Shown: positions 22,331-30,681, numbered from the stretch's first letter. The stretch is DNA of 36,616 nt from JAFASC01 sp034669505 (GCA_034669505.1 JAXDNJ010000010.1:1-36616); one strand, 5' to 3'. Translations and numbers: made by a program. The notes: a model not told the origin generated them from the sequence alone.

Positions 22331-23314
22331 ATGAGCGAGGCCACGTCTCATTTCGATACACAAGTTCGCTTGTCCGCGTCGGCAATCGAGGCGGTCGTAT
22401 GCGTCCCGACCTTCCGGCGCCCCGAAATGCTTGAGCGGACGCTGCGCTCGCTTGCCGGGCAGAAGACGAACGTCGCCTTCGCCGTCCTGGTCGTCGACAA
22501 CGATAGCGGCGGGCGCGAGGGATTGGCTGTCGCCGAACGCGTTCTCGGCGAGGGCACATTAACCGGCCATGTTCTCGTCGAGCCGAAGCAAGGCAACGTC
22601 CACGCCATCAACCGGGCCTTTGCAGCGGCCCTCTCGCGGTACGCGGATGCCCGCTACTTCCTGATGATCGATGACGACGAAATTGCCGAGCCCGATTGGC
22701 TCGACAGCATGATCTCCGCGGTGCGCAGCCATGGATGCGACATCGTCGGCGGCCCGGTTCTGCCGGTATTCGATAGCGGGGATGAGCCCTATCGCGATCA
22801 TCCCGTGTTCTGGCCGGCTTTTTCCGCCTCCGGCCCCGTGCAAATGATCTACGGCTCCGGTAATTGCCTGATCACACGCGCAGCCTTCGAGCGGGTCGGC
22901 ACCTTCTTCGATCCGGGTTTCAATTTTCTCGGTGGCGGCGACACGGAGTTCTTCACGCGCGCGAAAGCCGCGGGTCTGCGCTTCTTCTGGTCGCAGGAGG
23001 CCGTCGTCCGGGAGACCGTCGGGACCGAACGGGTGACGCCGGCGTGGATATTGAAACGCGGCCTGCGCATCGGCGCGATCAACTACCGCATCGAGCGGCT
23101 ACATTCAGCCAATGCCCCCGCACGTGCCAAGGTGCTCGCCAAAAATGCGGGAATTGTCGGCTTCGCTGCGTACAAGGCGCTGCGGCTGCTCTTTACCGGT
23201 TCGCCTCTCCTGCAGACGCTGCATCCGCTCGTCGTCGCGCTCGGGCGTTGGCTCGCTTGTGTCGGCATCTATCCCGAGCAATATCGCGTGAAGGCGCCGG
23301 GCGCCCGCTCATGA
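22331..23314 (+). CDS. Glycosyltransferase family 2
   Basis: This 327-residue inverting GT-A glycosyltransferase has the nucleotide-binding start VVCVPTFRRPEMLERTLRSL (22-41), VLVVDNDSGG, EPKQGNVHAINRAF and the DxD motif FLMIDDDE (Asp114-Asp116). GGGDTEFFTRAKAAGLRF corresponds to the acceptor/catalytic-base region. A basic, hydrophobic C-terminus (GFAAYKALRLLFTG) probably associates with the membrane. The ATG at 22331 gives a normal N-terminus; no strong Shine-Dalgarno is visible. It overlaps the following Wzy-like gene by 4 nt (ATGA) and heads a three-gene coupled run. Confidence 0.92.
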   Translation: MSEATSHFDTQVRLSASAIEAVVCVPTFRRPEMLERTLRSLAGQKTNVAFAVLVVDNDSGGREGLAVAERVLGEGTLTGHVLVEPKQGNVHAINRAFAAALSRYADARYFLMIDDDEIAEPDWLDSMISAVRSHGCDIVGGPVLPVFDSGDEPYRDHPVFWPAFSASGPVQMIYGSGNCLITRAAFERVGTFFDPGFNFLGGGDTEFFTRAKAAGLRFFWSQEAVVRETVGTERVTPAWILKRGLRIGAINYRIERLHSANAPARAKVLAKNAGIVGFAAYKALRLLFTGSPLLQTLHPLVVALGRWLACVGIYPEQYRVKAPGARS

Positions 23315-24618
23315 CACGCGCCGCCGATCTCGCCATCGCCCGGCAGGACGCTGCGACAGCCGAAATCCCATTGCTGCGCTCGATTCTCTTCGTGGCGGTC
23401 CTCGTCCTCGCCTGGGTGTCGCTGCATCCATTTGGCGATCTCGCCGCCGCTGACGCACTTGATCTCACCAGCGGCAACGAGATGGCGACATATGCTCTCT
23501 TTGCGTTCTTCGCCGCAATCGGCGGCGCGCTGGTCTGGCAGTCCGACCGAACGGCGTTGCGTGCGCTGGCAAGTCCGGTCCTCTTGCTGCTCGCGGCATG
23601 GGTCGTTGTTTCCGTCATTACCTCCCAGGATGGGGCAACGTCGGCAAAGCGCTTCGTCCTGCTCGCCTGCGTCAGCGTCACCTGCGCATCGCTGTTCCTG
23701 CTGCCGCAGGGCCGCAAAGACCTCGCGCGGCTTCTCGCCATCGCCACGGCGGTGCTGCTTGTCCTTTCGTATGGCGGCGTGATGCTCGTTCCGCATCTTG
23801 CCGTTCACCAATTCGGCGATCTCGCCGAACCCGATCTCGCCGGTAAATGGCGCGGCGTCTTTCCCCACAAGAACGATGCGAGCGCCGTCTTCTCGACGCT
23901 GGTGTTTCTCGGCATCTACATTGCGCGGGCCGGCGATCGGCATGCGGGCATCGGAATCGCGATCGCATCGGTGATTTTCGTGCTCTTCTCGGGTGGCAAG
24001 AGTTCCACGCTGATCTGTGCGTCCGCTATTCTCTTGTCGCTTGCCGTGCAACGCAGCCGAAGCAAATTCACCTGGCTGGTTCTGATTGCGACGCCGCTCG
24101 TACTGCTCAACCTTTTCGGGTTGGGGTCGGTCGCGTTCCCCGAAATCGGCTCGTTCGTGGCAAGCCTTCCGGTCGATGCAACTTTTACCGGGCGCACGGA
24201 CGTCTGGCGCTTCGCGCTCGCGCACGTGCCGGATCATCTCGCCTTCGGTCACGGCTTTTCGGCTTTCTGGAATACCGCGAGCCTGCGTTTCGGGGTCGAA
24301 GACAATACGGTCTGGGCCGGCAATGCATCGCATGCGCATAACGGCTACCTCGACGCCGTGCTCGCGATGGGCCTACCGGGTCTTCTACTAACGCTGCTTG
24401 CGTTTGTCGTCGCGCCGGCGCGCGATCTCTACCGCGCCAGCAAGCGCGGCGCCGATCCGGCGCTCCACCTCATGATGATGCAGATCTGGCTTTTCGGCAT
24501 CTATCTCTCGTCGCTCGAGAGCTTCTTCTTCGATCGAAGCAACGCGATCTGGATCACGTTCTTGTTTTCGGTTCTGGCGATCCGGTACCTCTCCACGTTC
24601 AGGATTTGCGAGCGATGA
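23311..24618 (+). CDS. O-antigen ligase / ExoQ-like polysaccharide polymerase (Wzy-type)
   Basis: This 435-residue polytopic membrane protein has about 10-11 hydrophobic helices and a large periplasmic loop. The loop has the hallmark GRTDVWRFALAHVPDHLAFG and SHAHNGYLDAVLAMGLPG (the H-N-x-Y-L-x-x-L pattern of the O-antigen ligase/polymerase superfamily), with FPHKNDASAVFSTL upstream. In Wzx/Wzy systems such proteins polymerise flipped repeat units in the periplasm. Distinguishing ligase from polymerase by sequence alone is unreliable, but the flippase and Wzz-like neighbours favour a polymerase. The start codon overlaps the GT2 stop (ATGA) and its own stop overlaps the next start the same way. 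Confidence 0.87.
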   Translation: MTRAADLAIARQDAATAEIPLLRSILFVAVLVLAWVSLHPFGDLAAADALDLTSGNEMATYALFAFFAAIGGALVWQSDRTALRALASPVLLLLAAWVVVSVITSQDGATSAKRFVLLACVSVTCASLFLLPQGRKDLARLLAIATAVLLVLSYGGVMLVPHLAVHQFGDLAEPDLAGKWRGVFPHKNDASAVFSTLVFLGIYIARAGDRHAGIGIAIASVIFVLFSGGKSSTLICASAILLSLAVQRSRSKFTWLVLIATPLVLLNLFGLGSVAFPEIGSFVASLPVDATFTGRTDVWRFALAHVPDHLAFGHGFSAFWNTASLRFGVEDNTVWAGNASHAHNGYLDAVLAMGLPGLLLTLLAFVVAPARDLYRASKRGADPALHLMMMQIWLFGIYLSSLESFFFDRSNAIWITFLFSVLAIRYLSTFRICER

Positions 24619-25772
24619 AAACACGGGTTGGCGAAGGGTCGGCGCTTTTCCTCGTCTCACATTCGAAGACGCCCTGCGGCGTCGAAACGTTTGCGCGTCA
24701 CCTCGCCAAAAGCTGCAATGCGGGTGGCAGGACAGCGCGCCAACTCCCGGTCTCGGGGCAGATGCGGAAGCTGCGCGACGTTTGGCGCGCCCTGCGGAGC
24801 GCCGAGGCCCTGGTCATCAACGCACCGGTCGTCGCCTGGAAGCGCGTTCTTCTTCTGCCGCTGCTATGTATTCTTCTCGCGCGGCTGCGCGGCCGTAAGG
24901 TCGTGCAGATCCTGCACGAATGGGGCGATCTCGATCCGCGCCGGCGGCTCGTTCTTTCAGCGTATCTGCTCTTTGCCACGCATGTGCTCTATTCCTCGCC
25001 GAGCGTGCGCGACCAGCATCGCGGCAGCATGCTGATGCGGGTACTTCGGGTGAAAACCGGTCTTGTGCCGATCCCGCCTAATATCGCGCCGCCACAAGGT
25101 GGTGACGTGGGTGGCCACGCCACGCCGCCCCATGATGCCGTGGAAGCACTCGCGGACGCGCGGCGCGCCGGGCGCCTGATCATCGGCCATTTCGGCTCGA
25201 TTTATCCGCGCAAACGCTCCGATCGCATTTTGGAAATCGCCGCGGAGCTGAAGCGGCGCGGACACGATGTGCTGCTCGCTTATATCGGCGACTTCATCAG
25301 AGGCAGCGACGATATCGAGGACGTTTTCGCGCGGCGGATCGCCGAACTCGGCTTAACCAACGACGTGCTCATCACCGGTTACATCGAGTCACATGCCGAT
25401 GTGTACGCCGCGCTGCGTGAGACCGACGTTCTCGTCTATGCCTTCGCCGATGGCCTCTCGTCGCGGCGCGGGAGCGTGCTCGGCGCACTCCTCTCCGGCC
25501 GCCCGGTCATCGTCAACCGGCCGCAGAACGCGGGCGAGTTCGACCATCATCCTGCGTTCCGGCAGGCGCTTGCGACAAGGGCTCTACGCCTCGTCGATGC
25601 GGCGGAGGATGTATGCGCTTATGCGGAAGCGATCGAACGAGCCCATGGCATCAGGCAAGCCGTCGCGATCGATTTCGATCAGTGCTGGCGCGATGCGGCG
25701 GCCGCTTTCGGCCGCGCGGTACGCGACGAGGCATCTTTGGTATCGATTGGCGTGAGCGTCCCAGCGGAGTGA
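24615..25772 (+). CDS. Glycosyltransferase, GT4-like (GT-B fold)
   Basis: This 385-residue protein looks like a GT-B glycosyltransferase. The N-terminal domain opens ALFLVSHSKTPCGVETFARH with the glycine-containing acceptor loop. The C-terminal domain has IIGHFGSIYPRKRSDRILEI, DVLITGYIESHADVYAALRETDVLVYAF and GLSSRRGSVLGALLSGRPVI, which corresponds to the usual E-x7-E donor-binding region but has a less acidic sequence. It is divergent from typical GT4 members, so the exact family is uncertain. The ATG at 24615 overlaps the Wzy-like stop (ATGA); a TTG at 24606 is a less likely start. It converges on the Wzz-kinase gene with six bases between stop codons. Confidence 0.8.
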   Translation: MKTRVGEGSALFLVSHSKTPCGVETFARHLAKSCNAGGRTARQLPVSGQMRKLRDVWRALRSAEALVINAPVVAWKRVLLLPLLCILLARLRGRKVVQILHEWGDLDPRRRLVLSAYLLFATHVLYSSPSVRDQHRGSMLMRVLRVKTGLVPIPPNIAPPQGGDVGGHATPPHDAVEALADARRAGRLIIGHFGSIYPRKRSDRILEIAAELKRRGHDVLLAYIGDFIRGSDDIEDVFARRIAELGLTNDVLITGYIESHADVYAALRETDVLVYAFADGLSSRRGSVLGALLSGRPVIVNRPQNAGEFDHHPAFRQALATRALRLVDAAEDVCAYAEAIERAHGIRQAVAIDFDQCWRDAAAAFGRAVRDEASLVSIGVSVPAE

Positions 25773-25778
25773 CTGGCG

Positions 25779-27971
25779 TTAAACGGCTTCCATCGCCGGC
25801 TTCAGCGCAAAGATCGCGGTGTCCACCAGGATGCAGGCGGCGATCTTCTCGCCATTGCGACCGAGTTCACGCCGAAGCGAGGATACCTCATCCATCGCGT
25901 GATCGTGCTGCGTCAAGACAAGGATGATATCGTCGATCGCATCGAAAAAGCGCGCCAGACCCGGCCCGGCAATCTCGCTTGGTCCATCGCAGAATAGCCA
26001 GTCGATCGGGCGCTCCCCATCTTTCAACGTGCGCACGACGCGGCTTCGCGTCCATTCGGTCTCTTCGTCGCTTTGCGGCACCTGGGCGAGCAGGATACGG
26101 TTCGCTGTCCTGATGACCGGCGTGTCGGACGCGTCCTGATCTTCCGCTCGGCGGCTGGCGATTGCTTGCGTGAGACGGTTGCCGTCTTCATCAGCCTCGA
26201 ACAAAGCCGTCGCTTCGCCTGAGAGGCTCGCGGCAAGCGCAAGGTTCAGGGCCAAGGTCGTGCGCTGCTGCAGATCGTTCCGTCCGAGGATCGCGACGCT
26301 GCGGCAGTCCTCAAAACTGCCCCGCGCATGCAGGAAGTCGAGGACGGGATGAAATTCATCCAACGTGGAACTCGGCCCCAACGCAGGTAGGCCGATCCGA
26401 GTCACGTCCATCCTGTCTGCTCCGACGTCGCTCGCGCGCCGGCGAAAACCTGAGGCCGGCGTGACGCGGAAGGTCTGGATCGGTGGCGCGGCGAGGCGTC
26501 TGTCGACCGGAATCGGTGCCGCGCCTTCGGCCGGCTCTGCGGCTGTTTTGAGGATAGGCGCGGTGCGTCGGCGCGCGAACATTTCCTTCAACATCCCTGC
26601 GCGCAGCCAGATCAATCCGAGCCCGCAGACGAGACCTGCGAGCGCACCGGCGATCATCGACACCAAGCCGCCCGGCGGCGACGTGCGATCCTTCGGCGGC
26701 ACCGCCATGCTGACGATGTGCGTGCTCGTCCCATCGATGTCGGGCGCCTCGCCGGTGCGCCGGGCGCGATTGAGGAAGCTTTCGTACAGCGTCCGCGTCG
26801 CGTCGGCCTCGCGTTCTAAATCGCGCAGGCGGACGGCGGTTTCATTGTTGGCAATCGTCAGCTTCTGCGCCGTGGCGAGGTTATTCTCGATTGCGGCTTG
26901 CGCGGCCGCGGCGCGCTCGTAATCGCGCTTAAAGCTGTTGGCGATGCGCTTCGATTCGGTGTCCATCGCCTTGCGCGCATCGGCGAGCACGGATTGCGCT
27001 TTCTTGACCAAGGGATGCAGCGGCCCAAGGTCGCTCGAAAGATCGGCAAGCTGGCGCTGTGCCTCGGCGACGCGGCCGCGGAGCGCCGTCACGCTACCGA
27101 GGTTCAGACTTTCGGTGAGCGGCCCGAGATCGCCGCGCTCTCTCAGCGCCTTCTGCACCTGCTCGCTGCGCGCCCTTGCGTCTTCGGTGCGCACCCGGGC
27201 AAGCGTCAGCTGCTGATTGACGTCGCGCAATTGTTGGTCGGAGACCAGTTGCTCGCGCGTGCCGATCAAGCCGTTCCTGGCCTTGAACTCCTCGACCTGC
27301 CGTTCGGCGTTGAGCAATTGATGCCGCAATCCTTCGAGCCGTGCTGTCAATACCGTGCTCGTCTCGCGCGCCGATTGCGCGTAGAGGACGGACTGCACTT
27401 CAATGAAGGCGTGCGCGACGGCGTTGGCGATACGCGCGGCTTTGGCGGGATCGCGGCTGGCGATCGCGATTTCGATGATGAACGTGCGCTCCGGCCGCCG
27501 TACCGTCAGGCGCTGCGCAAGTGCGCGCACGGCAGCGCGAGTTGCTTCGCCCGGTGCCTCCTGGGCGCCGAAGAGCGACAACCCTTTCGGCGCGAATTCG
27601 GGGTCCTTGTCGAGGGCTTCGCTCGCGACCACGCGATCGAGCACGAGCTGCGAAGAAACGATGCGCGCCTGGCTCTCGACGAGATTGATGTAGCCGGTGG
27701 AATCCTGCGCGCTCGATGGTTCTCTTTCGACGCCGGGCAAGCCGCGCGGATCAAGATAGATCTGCGCAACCGCGATGTAGCGCGGCGGCAGCGTCTTCGA
27801 CAGCACGACGCCGATCACTGCGCCGGCAAGCATCAACAACACGATCAGGAGCCGATGCGCGAGCGCGAGACGCAAGAGATCGCCGACCGGCTTTTTGCCG
27901 GTCGCGCTTTCTGCCGGCGGCGGCGCAAGGGCAGGGGCGTCTGCGCCTATCGTGCCGCCATACTCGAGCAT
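25779..27971 (-). CDS. Wzz-type polysaccharide co-polymerase fused to a degenerate tyrosine-kinase domain
   Basis: This 730-residue inner-membrane protein has TM1 at about 40-58 (RLLIVLLMLAGAVIGVVL) and a periplasmic Wzz domain followed by coiled-coil segments (about 200-400). A GNVR-type region and TM2 (about 435-456, GGLVSMIAGALAGLVCGLGL) come next. Its C-terminal cytoplasmic part (about 535-720) has the layout of a BY-kinase. There the Walker A loop reads GRNDLQQRTTLALNLA (563-578), lacking GxGKS with Arg570 at the Lys position; Walker A' is LFEADED and Walker B-like is WLFCDGP. No Tyr-rich tail exists. It probably controls chain length and couples synthesis to export but is unlikely to autophosphorylate. 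It converges with the GT4-like gene. Confidence 0.88.
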   Translation of the reverse strand: MLEYGGTIGADAPALAPPPAESATGKKPVGDLLRLALAHRLLIVLLMLAGAVIGVVLSKTLPPRYIAVAQIYLDPRGLPGVEREPSSAQDSTGYINLVESQARIVSSQLVLDRVVASEALDKDPEFAPKGLSLFGAQEAPGEATRAAVRALAQRLTVRRPERTFIIEIAIASRDPAKAARIANAVAHAFIEVQSVLYAQSARETSTVLTARLEGLRHQLLNAERQVEEFKARNGLIGTREQLVSDQQLRDVNQQLTLARVRTEDARARSEQVQKALRERGDLGPLTESLNLGSVTALRGRVAEAQRQLADLSSDLGPLHPLVKKAQSVLADARKAMDTESKRIANSFKRDYERAAAAQAAIENNLATAQKLTIANNETAVRLRDLEREADATRTLYESFLNRARRTGEAPDIDGTSTHIVSMAVPPKDRTSPPGGLVSMIAGALAGLVCGLGLIWLRAGMLKEMFARRRTAPILKTAAEPAEGAAPIPVDRRLAAPPIQTFRVTPASGFRRRASDVGADRMDVTRIGLPALGPSSTLDEFHPVLDFLHARGSFEDCRSVAILGRNDLQQRTTLALNLALAASLSGEATALFEADEDGNRLTQAIASRRAEDQDASDTPVIRTANRILLAQVPQSDEETEWTRSRVVRTLKDGERPIDWLFCDGPSEIAGPGLARFFDAIDDIILVLTQHDHAMDEVSSLRRELGRNGEKIAACILVDTAIFALKPAMEAV

Positions 27972-28231
27972 GCGTCAGAAAATCCTCGGCGACCGTGCGC
28001 GGGCATTCCCACGCGAGGGCCGAGCATTGCCGATTATGGTTAATAAAGGCTGGACGGGCTCAGGCTGACGGGATTGCAGGGAGTCGTATCGCCACAAACC
28101 CGAAGTCGGACGGGCCGGCTGGGCTGCGGCTTCACGCCGTGATCCGACCGCCGGGCCACGCCCTTCGAAGTGTGGACTCAAGTGAGGGCCAGGCGCGCTT
28201 CATGCGGAACCGGCCCGCGGCGCTGCAAAGC

Positions 28232-28307
28232 TGGTGGGCGGTGACGGGCTCGAACCGCCGACCCTCTCGGTGTAAACGAGATGCTCTACCAACTGAGCTA
28301 ACCGCCC
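28232..28307 (-). tRNA. tRNA-Val (anticodon TAC)
   Basis: On the minus strand the 76-nt cloverleaf starts GGGCGGTTAGCTCAG and ends in an encoded CCA. The 7-bp acceptor stem GGGCGGT/ACCGCCC is perfect with discriminator A. The anticodon stem TCTCG/CGAGA encloses loop TTTACAC, giving anticodon TAC (reads GTA/GTG valine codons). The T-loop is TTCGAGC. Confidence 0.97.
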
Positions 28308-28316
28308 GTGGGCCGT

Positions 28317-28345
28317 GTTTTACGGAGGCCGCCCTGCCGGTGCAA
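28317..28345 (-). promoter_or_regulatory. Promoter of tRNA-Val
   Basis: On the minus strand TTGCAC (28340-28345), a 17-nt spacer and TAAAAC (28317-28322). The predicted start near 28310 is only a few bases before the mature tRNA 5' end at 28307. Both boxes and the spacing fit sigma-70 well. Confidence 0.6.
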
Positions 28346-28418
28346 GGCGGCCGGAATCCGCCGCGGCAGCGCCGTCTTCACCCTATCTTCTATTCCGCTC
28401 GCAAGCTCTGGACTTCGC

Positions 28419-28447
28419 TTGGCCCTAGCCTAGCTGAGCTATAGACT
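28419..28447 (+). promoter_or_regulatory. Possible promoter for the periplasmic ClpP-like gene
   Basis: TTGGCC (28419-28424), 17 nt, TAGACT (28442-28447). Transcription would begin near 28454, about 19 nt before the ATG at 28473. Each box matches the consensus moderately. Confidence 0.4.
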
Positions 28448-28472
28448 GCCTTTTCGAACCGCGGGCACGCGC

Positions 28473-29141
28473 ATGCTGAAAGCTTCCTTCGCCCTCACCG
28501 CCGCCCTCGCTCTCAGCGCCCTCGCGCTACCCGCCCAAGCCGAGCAGCCGATGACCTTCCGCCTCCTGCCGCTCGAAGATTCGAGCCGCTGCGGCACCCA
28601 ATGCGCCCAGGCGATCGTCGCCGACGGCGAGATCACCAACTCCACCCCCCAGGAATTCCTCGCCTTTGTCGGGAACAACCTGCAAGGCAATGTCCGCAGC
28701 GTCGTCTTCCTCAATTCGCCAGGCGGCAGGGTCGTCGCCTCGATGGCGCTCGGCAAGGTCTTCCGCAAGCTCGGTATCGCGGCCATCGTCGCCCAGGCCG
28801 GGCAGACCTATGGCGGCACGGCGCTGGCAACGGGCCACTGCTACTCGGCGTGCGTGTACGCGCTCATGGGCGCGCGCAAGCGCGTGATCCCGCCGCAAAG
28901 CCGGGTCGGCGTCCACCGCATGTTCCAGTATGAGGCTGCCTTCGATCCCTCCTCCGGCGGCGCCGCGATCTATCGCAGACATGACAACGGCCGCATGCGG
29001 GCGATGTTGTCGCGCTATTCAAGCGAGATGGGCGTGAGCAGGAGCATTATCGACAACGCGGAGCGAACGTCGTCCGACTCGATCCATATGCTTTCGAACG
29101 GCGAGATCGCGCGCTGGCGGCTTGGCCAGCCGAAGTTCTGA
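28473..29141 (+). CDS. Secreted ClpP/crotonase-fold protein, predicted periplasmic protease-like
   Basis: This 222-residue protein has a Sec signal peptide (1-23, cleavage after AQA). The mature part shows the fold signatures of ClpP-like periplasmic proteins (COG3904-type): FLNSPGGRVVASMALG (79-94) as the oxyanion/strand motif, GHCYSACVYALMGA (121-134) with Ser125 at the nucleophile position flanked by two Cys, and SRVGVHRMF (143-151) with His148. This Ser-His arrangement is like that of ClpP, although protease activity has not, to my knowledge, been shown for the group. The two cysteines flanking the serine are usual in the group as I recall it. It stands alone, converging with the DUF2188-type gene. 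Confidence 0.8.
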   Translation: MLKASFALTAALALSALALPAQAEQPMTFRLLPLEDSSRCGTQCAQAIVADGEITNSTPQEFLAFVGNNLQGNVRSVVFLNSPGGRVVASMALGKVFRKLGIAAIVAQAGQTYGGTALATGHCYSACVYALMGARKRVIPPQSRVGVHRMFQYEAAFDPSSGGAAIYRRHDNGRMRAMLSRYSSEMGVSRSIIDNAERTSSDSIHMLSNGEIARWRLGQPKF

Positions 29142-29151
29142 GGCCGCGGAG

Positions 29152-29391
29152 CTAATCCACCACGTCGGTTTCCGGTCGGTCCGTGCCCTCGGCGCGTTCG
29201 ACGTGCCACTTGCCGCGTTCGTCCTCGTATTCGATCGTTTCGGTCGGACCGGGCACCCTCTGCTCGGCAGCGGCGCGGTCGGCAGCGCGGAGCGCGGCCT
29301 CGTGGCTCGGAAAGGTCTCGGAGAAGACATCTCCGAGCTTGTAGGCCCAGCCGCCGTCATGCTCGACGATTTTGTATTTTGCTTCCGCCAT
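29152..29391 (-). CDS. DUF2188-type small protein
   Basis: This 79-residue acidic cytosolic protein reads YKIVEHDGGWAYKLGDVFSE, then FPSHEAALRAADRAAAEQ and TIEYEDERGKWHVE. The pattern 'V-x-H-x-G-G-W-A-x-K ... F-x-S-x-E-A-A-x-x-A-A ... I-x-Y-x-D-x-x-G-x-W' fits the DUF2188 family of small proteins, whose function I do not know. The start at 29391 is preceded by a strong GGAGG at 5 nt; a longer open frame to 29628 runs through the tRNA-Asp gene and is not credible. It stands alone, converging with the ClpP-like gene 10 nt away. Confidence 0.8.
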   Translation of the reverse strand: MAEAKYKIVEHDGGWAYKLGDVFSETFPSHEAALRAADRAAAEQRVPGPTETIEYEDERGKWHVERAEGTDRPETDVVD

Positions 29392-29461
29392 TTCGGCCTC
29401 CGAATGCCTTTGAATTGCGAACGGAAGCCGTAGCGCCGGAGTTCCAGACTCGCCGGAGTAA

Positions 29462-29481
29462 GCAGGCTTCTCTAAGCCTGC
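29462..29481. repeat. Perfect 8-bp hairpin upstream of the tRNA-Asp promoter
   Basis: GCAGGCTT (29462-29469) and AAGCCTGC (29474-29481) form a perfect stem with loop CTCT. It lies between the DUF2188-type start and the tRNA-Asp -35 box. No T-tract follows on either strand. It may be an operator or a remnant of a repeat. Confidence 0.5.
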
Positions 29482-29488
29482 GCTTGGG

Positions 29489-29517
29489 TTGACTTGCATG
29501 GGGTGCTGGCCTAATCC
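29489..29517 (+). promoter_or_regulatory. Promoter of tRNA-Asp
   Basis: TTGACT (29489-29494), a 17-nt spacer and TAATCC (29512-29517) make a good sigma-70 promoter. The start would be near 29524, giving a leader of about 27 nt before the mature tRNA. Confidence 0.6.
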
Positions 29518-29524
29518 GCGAGGC

Positions 29525-29542
29525 CTCCGCGCATGCGCGGAG
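29525..29542. repeat. Perfect 18-bp palindrome in the tRNA-Asp leader
   Basis: CTCCGCGCATGCGCGGAG is fully self-complementary. It falls almost exactly at the predicted transcription start and leader of tRNA-Asp, so it could be a processing-related hairpin or a protein-binding site. Confidence 0.6.
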
Positions 29543-29550
29543 CTCCTTGC

Positions 29551-29627
<77 letters not shown>

Positions 29628-29695
29628 TTCATTACCACCATTATCATCGATTTTGTGCTAGCTCTCGCGCGATTTCGCGCGGTAGGGAACATCAG

Positions 29696-30670
29696 ATGGC
29701 TGAGGCTGCGGGCGGCATAAAGATTGCCATCCTCGACGATTACCAGAATGTCGGCCGCTCCCTCGCCGATTGGTCGGGCCTCGCGCCGCGCGCGCAGGCA
29801 GTGTTCTTCCACGACCACGTCGGTGACCTCGATCAGCTCGCCGCGCGGCTCGGCGACTTCGAGGTCCTCGTGCTTATGCGCGAGCGCACCGCGATGGGCA
29901 CCAATCTCATCGCACGGTTGCCGAAACTGAAACTCATCGTCACCGTCGGCATGTGGAACGCGGCGATCGACTTCGCCGCCGCAAAGGCGCGCGGTATCGT
30001 CGTGTCCGGCACGCCCGGCGGCGATCCCAACGCGACGCCGGCGCTCACCTGGGGACTTGTGCTCGCGGCGACGCGGGGGATTGCGGAGCAGGCGGCATCG
30101 GTGCGCGCCGGTGGCTGGCAAGTCGGGCTTGGCACCGACATTCACGGCAAGACGCTCGGCGTCCTGGGCCTAGGCAAAATCGGACAGGTCGTTGCCGGTT
30201 TCGGCAAGACCTTCGGCATGGAGGTCATCGCCTGGAGCCAGAATCTCACGCCCGATCGTGCGCAAGAATGTGGCGCCGAGCGTGTCGACAAGGACGAACT
30301 CTTTCGCCGCGCCGACGTCATCTGCATTCATCTGAAACTTGGCGAGCGCACGCGCGGGCTTGTCGGCGCGCGCGAACTCGGCCTGATGAAAAAGACGGCC
30401 TATCTCGTCAACACGTCGCGCGGCCCGATCGTCGACGAGCAGGCCCTGATCGCCGCGCTCGAGCAGCGCAAAATAGCCGGTGCCGCACTGGACGTGTTCG
30501 ACGAGGAGCCGCTGCCGCAGGATCACCCGTTCCGCTATCTGCCGAATGTGCTGGCGACGCCGCATATCGGCTATGTCAGCGAGAAGACCTATCGCGGCGC
30601 GTTTCCCGACGTGGTCGAAGACATCCGCGCCTGGCTAGACGGCACGCCGGTCCGCGTGCTCACGGGCTGA
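29696..30670 (+). CDS. D-isomer-specific 2-hydroxyacid dehydrogenase family protein
   Basis: This 324-residue NAD(P)-dependent oxidoreductase is of the phosphoglycerate dehydrogenase/glyoxylate reductase type. The cofactor-binding domain has VLGLGKIGQVVAGFGK (156-171), followed by the catalytic Arg242 in VNTSRGPIVDE, Glu271 in DVFDEEPLP and His290 in ATPHIGY. The substrate domain is at the N- and C-termini. Substrate cannot be assigned: D-3-phosphoglycerate is unlikely because there is no ACT domain and the protein is short. The ATG at 29696 is preceded by AGGGA at 7 nt. A CGCGCG-ATTT-CGCGCG hairpin (29666-29681) sits just upstream of this Shine-Dalgarno. It may be read through from tRNA-Asp, as no terminator separates them. 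Confidence 0.9.
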   Translation: MAEAAGGIKIAILDDYQNVGRSLADWSGLAPRAQAVFFHDHVGDLDQLAARLGDFEVLVLMRERTAMGTNLIARLPKLKLIVTVGMWNAAIDFAAAKARGIVVSGTPGGDPNATPALTWGLVLAATRGIAEQAASVRAGGWQVGLGTDIHGKTLGVLGLGKIGQVVAGFGKTFGMEVIAWSQNLTPDRAQECGAERVDKDELFRRADVICIHLKLGERTRGLVGARELGLMKKTAYLVNTSRGPIVDEQALIAALEQRKIAGAALDVFDEEPLPQDHPFRYLPNVLATPHIGYVSEKTYRGAFPDVVEDIRAWLDGTPVRVLTG

Positions 30671-30681
30671 ACGCTCTCCGG

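Noticed and set aside
14920..27971. Exosortase/PEP-CTERM system
   Set aside because: The tandem hydrolase recalls exosortase-associated hydrolases, but no exosortase gene or PEP-CTERM protein is in the window.
26898..28043. Rightward 381-codon open frame opposite the Wzz-like gene
   Set aside because: Antisense shadow; the leftward frame encodes recognisable Wzz, coiled-coil and membrane segments.
27716..28444. Rightward open frame spanning the tRNA-Val region
   Set aside because: It crosses a tRNA on the opposite strand and gives Arg-rich sequence with no family likeness.
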